The position numbers and the translations under genes are program-made. Below are positions 59,016 to 64,000 of a stretch of DNA of 64,000 bases, piece by piece. Below the pieces are notes generated by a model. It was not told where the DNA came from. It saw only the letters and a program-made list of their open reading frames with translations, and did no database searches. The DNA is taken from positions 13,663,931-13,727,930 of the forward strand of contig ML677365.1 of NCBI GenBank assembly GCA_007922305.1, written 5' to 3'. Within the stretch, counting starts at the first letter, position 1. The number at the start of each line of letters is the position of its first letter. This stretch comes from Dermatemys mawii (Eukaryota > Chordata > Testudines > Dermatemydidae).

Positions 59016-60263
59016 ATGGGCACCCTCATGGCCCCACAGTATGCCAACATCTTTATGGCTGACCTGGAACAACGCTTCCTCAACTCTCGTCCACTCACGC
59101 CCCTTCTCTACCTACACTACATTGATGACATCTTCATCATCTGGACCCATGGGAAAGAAACTCCAGAAGAATTCCACCATGATTTCAACAGCTTCCACCC
59201 CACCATCCACCTCAGCCTGGACCAGTCTACACGGGAGGTCCACTTCCTAGACACCATGGTGCAAATTAATGACGGCCACATTAACACCACCCTATATCAA
59301 AAACCTCCCAACAGCTATGCCTACCTTCATGCCACCAGCTTCCATCCCGGACACACCACACGATCCATTGTCTACAGCCAGGCACTGAGGTACAATCATA
59401 TTTGCTCCAACCCCTCAGACAGAGACCAACACCTACAAGATCTTCACCAAGCTTTCTCAAAACTACAATACCCGCACAAGGAAATAAGGACACGGATCAA
59501 CAGAGCCAGACGTGTACCCAGAAGCCTGCTGCTGCAAGACAAGCCCAAGAAAGAAAACAACAGAACACCACTGGCCATCACCTACAGTCCTCAGTTAAAG
59601 CCTCTCCAATGCATCATCAGTGATCTACAATCCATCCTGGACAACAGTCCCTCATTTTCACAGGCCTTGGGAGGCAGGCCAGTCCTCACCCACAGACAAC
59701 CTGCCAACCTTAAGCATATTCTCACCAGCAACAGCACACCGTGCCATAATAACTCTAACTCAGGAACCAGTCCATGCAACAAACCTCGATGCCAACTCTG
59801 CCCACATATCTACACCAGCAGCACCATCACAGGACCTAACCAGATCAGCCACACCATCACTGGTTCATTCACCTGCACATCTACCAATGTAATATATGCC
59901 ATTATGTGCCAGCAGTATCCCTTTGCTATGTACATCGGCCAAACTGGACAGTCCCTACGAAAAAGGATAAATGGACACAGATCAGATATCAGGAATGGCA
60001 ATATACAAAAACCTGTAGGAGAACACTTCAATCTCCAAGCACACACAATTACAGATTTCAAAGTCACCATATTGCAGCAAAAAAACATCAAGACCAGACT
60101 GCAAAGAGAAACTGCAGAGCTGCAATTCATTTGCAAATTTGACACAATCAGCTCAGGACTGAATAGAGATTATGAATGGCTAGCTAACTACAAGAGCAGT
60201 TTCTCTTCTCTCGCTGTTCACACTTCCACTTCAGCTGCTAGAGGAATACCTCACCCTCCCTGA
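59016..60263 (+). pseudogene. PLE reverse transcriptase C-terminal part and GIY-YIG endonuclease
   Basis: A long intact frame of 415 codons, the 3' portion of a PLE polyprotein. Residues 1-20 hold motif B (GTLMAPQYANIFMADLEQR). Residues 35-38 are the catalytic motif C, YIDD. FLDTMVQI and the thumb-like region follow. A Cys pair (CNKPRCQLC, from residue 254) precedes the GIY-YIG nuclease: VIYAIM at about 292-297, YIGQTGQSLRKRINGHRSD from 306 and GEHFN (Glu336). These are the expected active-site Tyr, Tyr, Arg and Glu. The linker Cys residues fit Neptune/Poseidon-type PLEs (inference). The start ATG is fortuitous, because the true protein begins upstream beyond the frameshifts. The stop is at 60261-60263, about 110 bp before the 3' inverted repeat. 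Confidence 0.92.
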
Positions 60264-60374
60264 TTAGAGATAACAAGCTGGTTCAGCCTCATTGGACTAA
60301 CCCTGTTGTTTCTAACCTGGTTCTTGCCTCCTATTTATACCTGCCCCGGGATACTTCCACTGCATGCATCCGAT

Positions 60375-60452
60375 GAAGTGGGTATTAGCCCATGAAAGCT
60401 TATGCTTCAATACTTCCGTTAGTCTTTAAGGTGCCACAGGACTCTTTGTCAC
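60375..60452 (+). repeat. PLE 3' terminal inverted repeat
   Basis: Ends ...ccacaggactctttgtcac and is followed by the 40-nt tail 'ttctgcaattccagactaac' with 'acggctacctctctgattct' (60453-60492). A ribozyme-like core starts at its left edge (see findings). Confidence 0.9.
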
Positions 60453-60492
60453 TTCTGCAATTCCAGACTAACACGGCTACCTCTCTGATTCT

Positions 60493-63400
60493 TAATTTCT
60501 TTTACGAAAGTCTGCTCATGAAGGATGCTAGATTGACAGACAGGTCTTTTAACCACAACCCAGAAACATTTTGTATTATCATAGGGCCACTCAAGACCTG
60601 TACACACACATAGTAACAGACTGTTGCTGCCATGGCAAGCTTATGGACTGAATAGACAAGATCTTCCTCTTATAGTGCTTGATGCTGCAAGTTGATAAGC
60701 ACACTTGCCCCATTTCAGCAGAACATTTAGGTATTCCCACTGGAGTAACTAACTCTACCATGTGCACATTCTTATATCTTTTGCTGGACATTGCATACAG
60801 ATTCAGCATGGTCAGCGAAAGCCCTCAACACAGCCCTGGAGAGACCAGCTCTAGGGGTGGAAGAGTAGTTCAGGCACCATTCTCAATCAGTGGTTGGTCC
60901 TGATGCTTAGACTAGTAGGAAGTATGTTGCCCATAATGGTGGAAGTGGTTGCAGAAGAACAAAGAATTCTTGCAATATGAATATGGTTCCATTACTTGTG
61001 ACTACATTTGAAACACTGCATTTTAAGCTGAAACCAAAATAAGGTTCCTTCAGATATTCGCGGTGCATACTTTAAACCAGTTTTGTTAAGGGTCTGTATA
61101 ATGCAGTTGTGCTGTGCCTGTAACTTTAACATGATGACTTGAACTAGGGCAAACATCAAGCACTAATTAGATCTGACAGTACACCTAAGATGTCTTTTGT
61201 TCAGAATTATTTTTTCTAGATTGTACAACAAAGCATATTGATTACAGGATGTATAGGGCCAAATTCTTCACTTGCAGACGTGTGGCTCACTTCAAGTCAA
61301 TTCGTCATTGCTAGAGCTTTTGGAAGCCCCTGCTTATTAGACATTTTGTGTTCCGCTCACACAAGTTGTAACAGGGCACAAGTGTTGCCAACATTGTTCA
61401 AAGTGCGCATGCTCGGTGCAATTTTCTAGTGCAGATGGACCTGCTCAAGTCAGGAGGATCTGTGGATGTATATCCAAGGGGTAGACTGGGTGACTAAAAT
61501 TCATTATTAATTAAGCAGCAGGTAAGTATGACCTATAAGGAACATACATGCAGAAAGCACAACGCCTAGAAGATTATATACGGTACAATCGAGGAGCATG
61601 GCATTTTAGGTCACTCTAGGATTGCATCTTCACTGATGAAGTTAAAGGTTATCCCACAGTAGGTTATTTTTAATGCGGTAGCACCTAAAGGTCTAGCATT
61701 GGTGAAAGCATGTCAGGAGGAGGCAGGTGTTATTCCACTGTAACATACAGCCCTGCTGGCTGTGACATAATGGTAGAAATGTTACACTTATTCTATGCTA
61801 TTCTCTTCAGGTTCTAAAGCTTCCCAACTTTATTAAGCATGGGTGCTACACCAAAGATAGGAGAATTTCTGATTATTCTCATTGCATACAAGACCAGCTG
61901 AAGAGGCTGCTCTGCTGGGATGTCACACATTTAAATTACTTAATTGTAAACAAGTAATTAAAGCATGATGGAGATAACTGATCTTTAAGACAATACTTTA
62001 AAGTGCTTGAGCAGCCTTTGCTCAAAATTGCAGCAAAGAATCAGCTTAACAGGATGCTACAGAGTTCAGAAGTTAGCAGCTGTTGGCCTGTGTTGACTAT
62101 AGTTTGCTAGCAACAAAAATGGCAAAGCTCTCTAGGACTTGTATAGATTGGAAATGGATTTAGACAGGGCTAGATGGTACAGCAGTTAAATGCCGTCAGT
62201 CATGGGTCATTAGCTAATGGTAACATGGCTTCTGGCCTGGCGACATTGCTAATGCTGATAGCAGCGAGGGATGGCCAACAGAACGTTGCTTTGTGAATCT
62301 GGGAATTGATAGGTACAGATCTGTACACCTCTGGAATGTTGGCCTCTGTTTCACTGGCTGTATCTCATAATGGATCTGCAACCTCCTTTAGCTCAGGGGA
62401 AAACATATGAAATAAGTGATGTAATTATACCTAGTTGTTCATGATTTAGACCACAGTTGGGGCTAGTTCTTGGAATTTCATGTATGAATATGGTGTAGCC
62501 TTCTTTTATTCAATGTATTACTTTGTTCTGCCTCATAACTAGGAAGACCAGGGGGAATTCTTTGAGGCACTTTCAGACAAATTTCCCTTTGCTCTCTCTT
62601 ACACAGTGCCGAACCCATGAGTAAATGCTTTTTACAGTCTAAAGACTGGATACAGTGACATAACCACTACCTGCAGTCTTCCCAGGGATTAGAAACGCAA
62701 AGACTGTATTGTGGTTGTGCCCAAATCATGGTCATCATTCTGTTGTGCCAGGTGCTATACAAACTCAGAGACTATCCCAGCCCTCTGAAGAGCTTGCAAT
62801 TTCTCTTTAAACCCCTTGTTTTTAGGGCCTGCTCCAAAGCCTGTGGTAGTCAATGAGAATTTTTCCATTCACTTCCATGGGCTATGGATCAAGACCCATA
62901 GAGTCAAACATTGGCCCTGTGCATAGGTAGGTGTGCAGATGAGTTCTGGCCTCACTGGAAGGTAACTGAATGTTCAGGGCTGCAAAAGGCTTCCCAGCCT
63001 CCCTTTTCAGAAGGGTACTTCAGTCCCATGGATTCATGAAGGCTCTTATCCAGTGATCATGTTCTCGCCCCTGCCTCAACTCCCTCTGCCATGTATTCAA
63101 CTCCTGTGGAGACTGGGCTCCGCACAGGTTGTCCTTTCCTTCCTTTCCTCCTCACAGCAAAACTGCACTGACTCCACTGCCCATTAGGTTCTGCATGCCT
63201 AGAGAGGAAGGACAAAAACTGTGCCTTTAGATAGTCAATTTAATTCCAGTTTGATAGCAATACAAGCAAATTCAAACCCAGAACACAAATTATATTCCTT
63301 TAACATAAGTTTGCTTCTAACCATTAGCTAGGAAGAGGGCTAGGGTGATTTAGGCTAACAGCAGCCAGACAATAGGCTTGGGTATAGTATTAAATTGGTT

Positions 63401-64000
63401 TACTCTGTGGCAGCCTATGCAATTTAAAGAGAAAGATAAATATACACAAACTGTTCAAAAGCTTGGAGTATTATCATGCTAATTGGGAGAGACCAAATGA
63501 TGCCTTTGCCATGTGTGGGAATTTCACTCTGTGGGATTAGTGGCTAATTAGTGACTGACAGTTGAAGTGCACTCCTCCCAAATCCCCACCTATGGCAAAC
63601 TGAAAATAATCAGAGCAGTCCCATGTGATCAACTGTTACCATTGCTTGGAGCAATTAAATAATGATATTTGGCAACAGAAAGCAAGAGTGGGTATGTGAC
63701 TATTTAAACAGCATTACAGAACCAAACTCCCAGAACAATGAGCAGTATAATTAGACACGGTATTAAGGCCCCTCCAGTATGAACAGCTTGTTAAGTCCTA
63801 AGTCACATTAGCGAGTGCAGTCTTCCTTTCTGCAAATGCACAAGTCTTGTTATTCCTGTTTCCATTTTTCCCACACCAAGTTCATAGCACAGGAAGAGTG
63901 CATGCAAGATAGAGACAGGAAGTGCCTCAAAACATATGCTAGATTCAAGAGTGCAGGGCACAGAAAACACTGAGTACTGAGTGACACAAGCATGATAGCC
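60493..64000. other. Distal upstream intergenic segment
   Basis: AT-rich non-coding DNA. The only recognisable piece is a diverged antisense MIR-like tail at about 62725-62810 ('ttctgttgtgccaggtgcta'). All open frames are short and featureless. Confidence 0.6.

Larger units (their letters stand above)
57804..60492 (+). mobile_element. Penelope-like retroelement (PLE), near full length, with TSD and inverted termini
   Basis: A 2.69-kb element bounded by perfect 12-bp duplications taatttctttta (57792-57803 and 60493-60504). The first 78 bp (57807-57884) are repeated in inverted orientation at 60375-60452, and the 3' copy carries an extra 40-nt tail (60453-60492). Inverted terminal repeats with a short tail are typical of PLEs. 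It encodes reverse transcriptase followed by a GIY-YIG endonuclease, in the order characteristic of PLEs. Frameshifts make this copy non-functional. Confidence 0.93.

Noticed and set aside
59281..59493. Minus-strand frames across the PLE
   Set aside because: Shadows of the plus-strand RT/endonuclease coding sequence.

Overview
This is non-coding-rich vertebrate DNA with no bacterial features. The only host protein-coding gene I can support is GRHL2 (grainyhead-like 2), on the minus strand. Its first seven coding exons lie in the window: exon 1 at 44391-44410, then exons 2-7 running leftwards to 8411-8522. The remaining exons (rest of the CP2-type DNA-binding domain, dimerisation domain, stop) lie beyond the left edge. 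All seven exons join in frame at consensus GT/AG sites and give about 331 residues. That is roughly the first half of a protein that is about 625 residues in human (recalled length). A CpG-rich block of about 42.5-45.0 kb covers exon 1 and is the likely promoter.

The repeats point to a non-avian sauropsid, most probably a turtle. I recognised several CR1 LINE pieces, MIR-like SINEs, many short non-autonomous DNA transposons (hAT, Harbinger and mariner type), a two-gene PIF/Harbinger transposon, a tRNA-derived SINE head and Penelope-like element (PLE) copies with their characteristic tails. The assignment to turtle rests on recalled repeat consensus sequences, not on a search. I recognised no endogenous retrovirus.

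Layout: 1-8410 is the right-hand part of GRHL2 intron 7. 8411-22545 holds exons 7 to 2 with introns full of small MITEs and MIR-like pieces. 22546-44390 is the 21.8-kb intron 1, with four CR1 copies (all in the GRHL2 sense orientation), nested hAT elements, PLE fold-backs and the downstream half of the CpG island. 44391-44800 is exon 1, its 5' leader and candidate core promoter. 44800-64000 is upstream intergenic DNA. It carries a broken but well-preserved Harbinger transposon (48.1-52.0 kb), a second Harbinger-type element inserted into a PLE fold-back (53.2-55.2 kb), and a 2.7-kb PLE with 12-bp target-site duplications, inverted terminal repeats, reverse transcriptase and a GIY-YIG endonuclease domain (57.8-60.5 kb).

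The most interesting structure is the PLE family. One long copy and several fold-back copies share the same architecture: two inverted terminal segments plus a 40-nt tail, bounded by 12-14 bp target-site duplications. They let a PLE insertion product be read base by base. I see no evidence of a wholly new biological system. All mobile-element reading frames here are disrupted.
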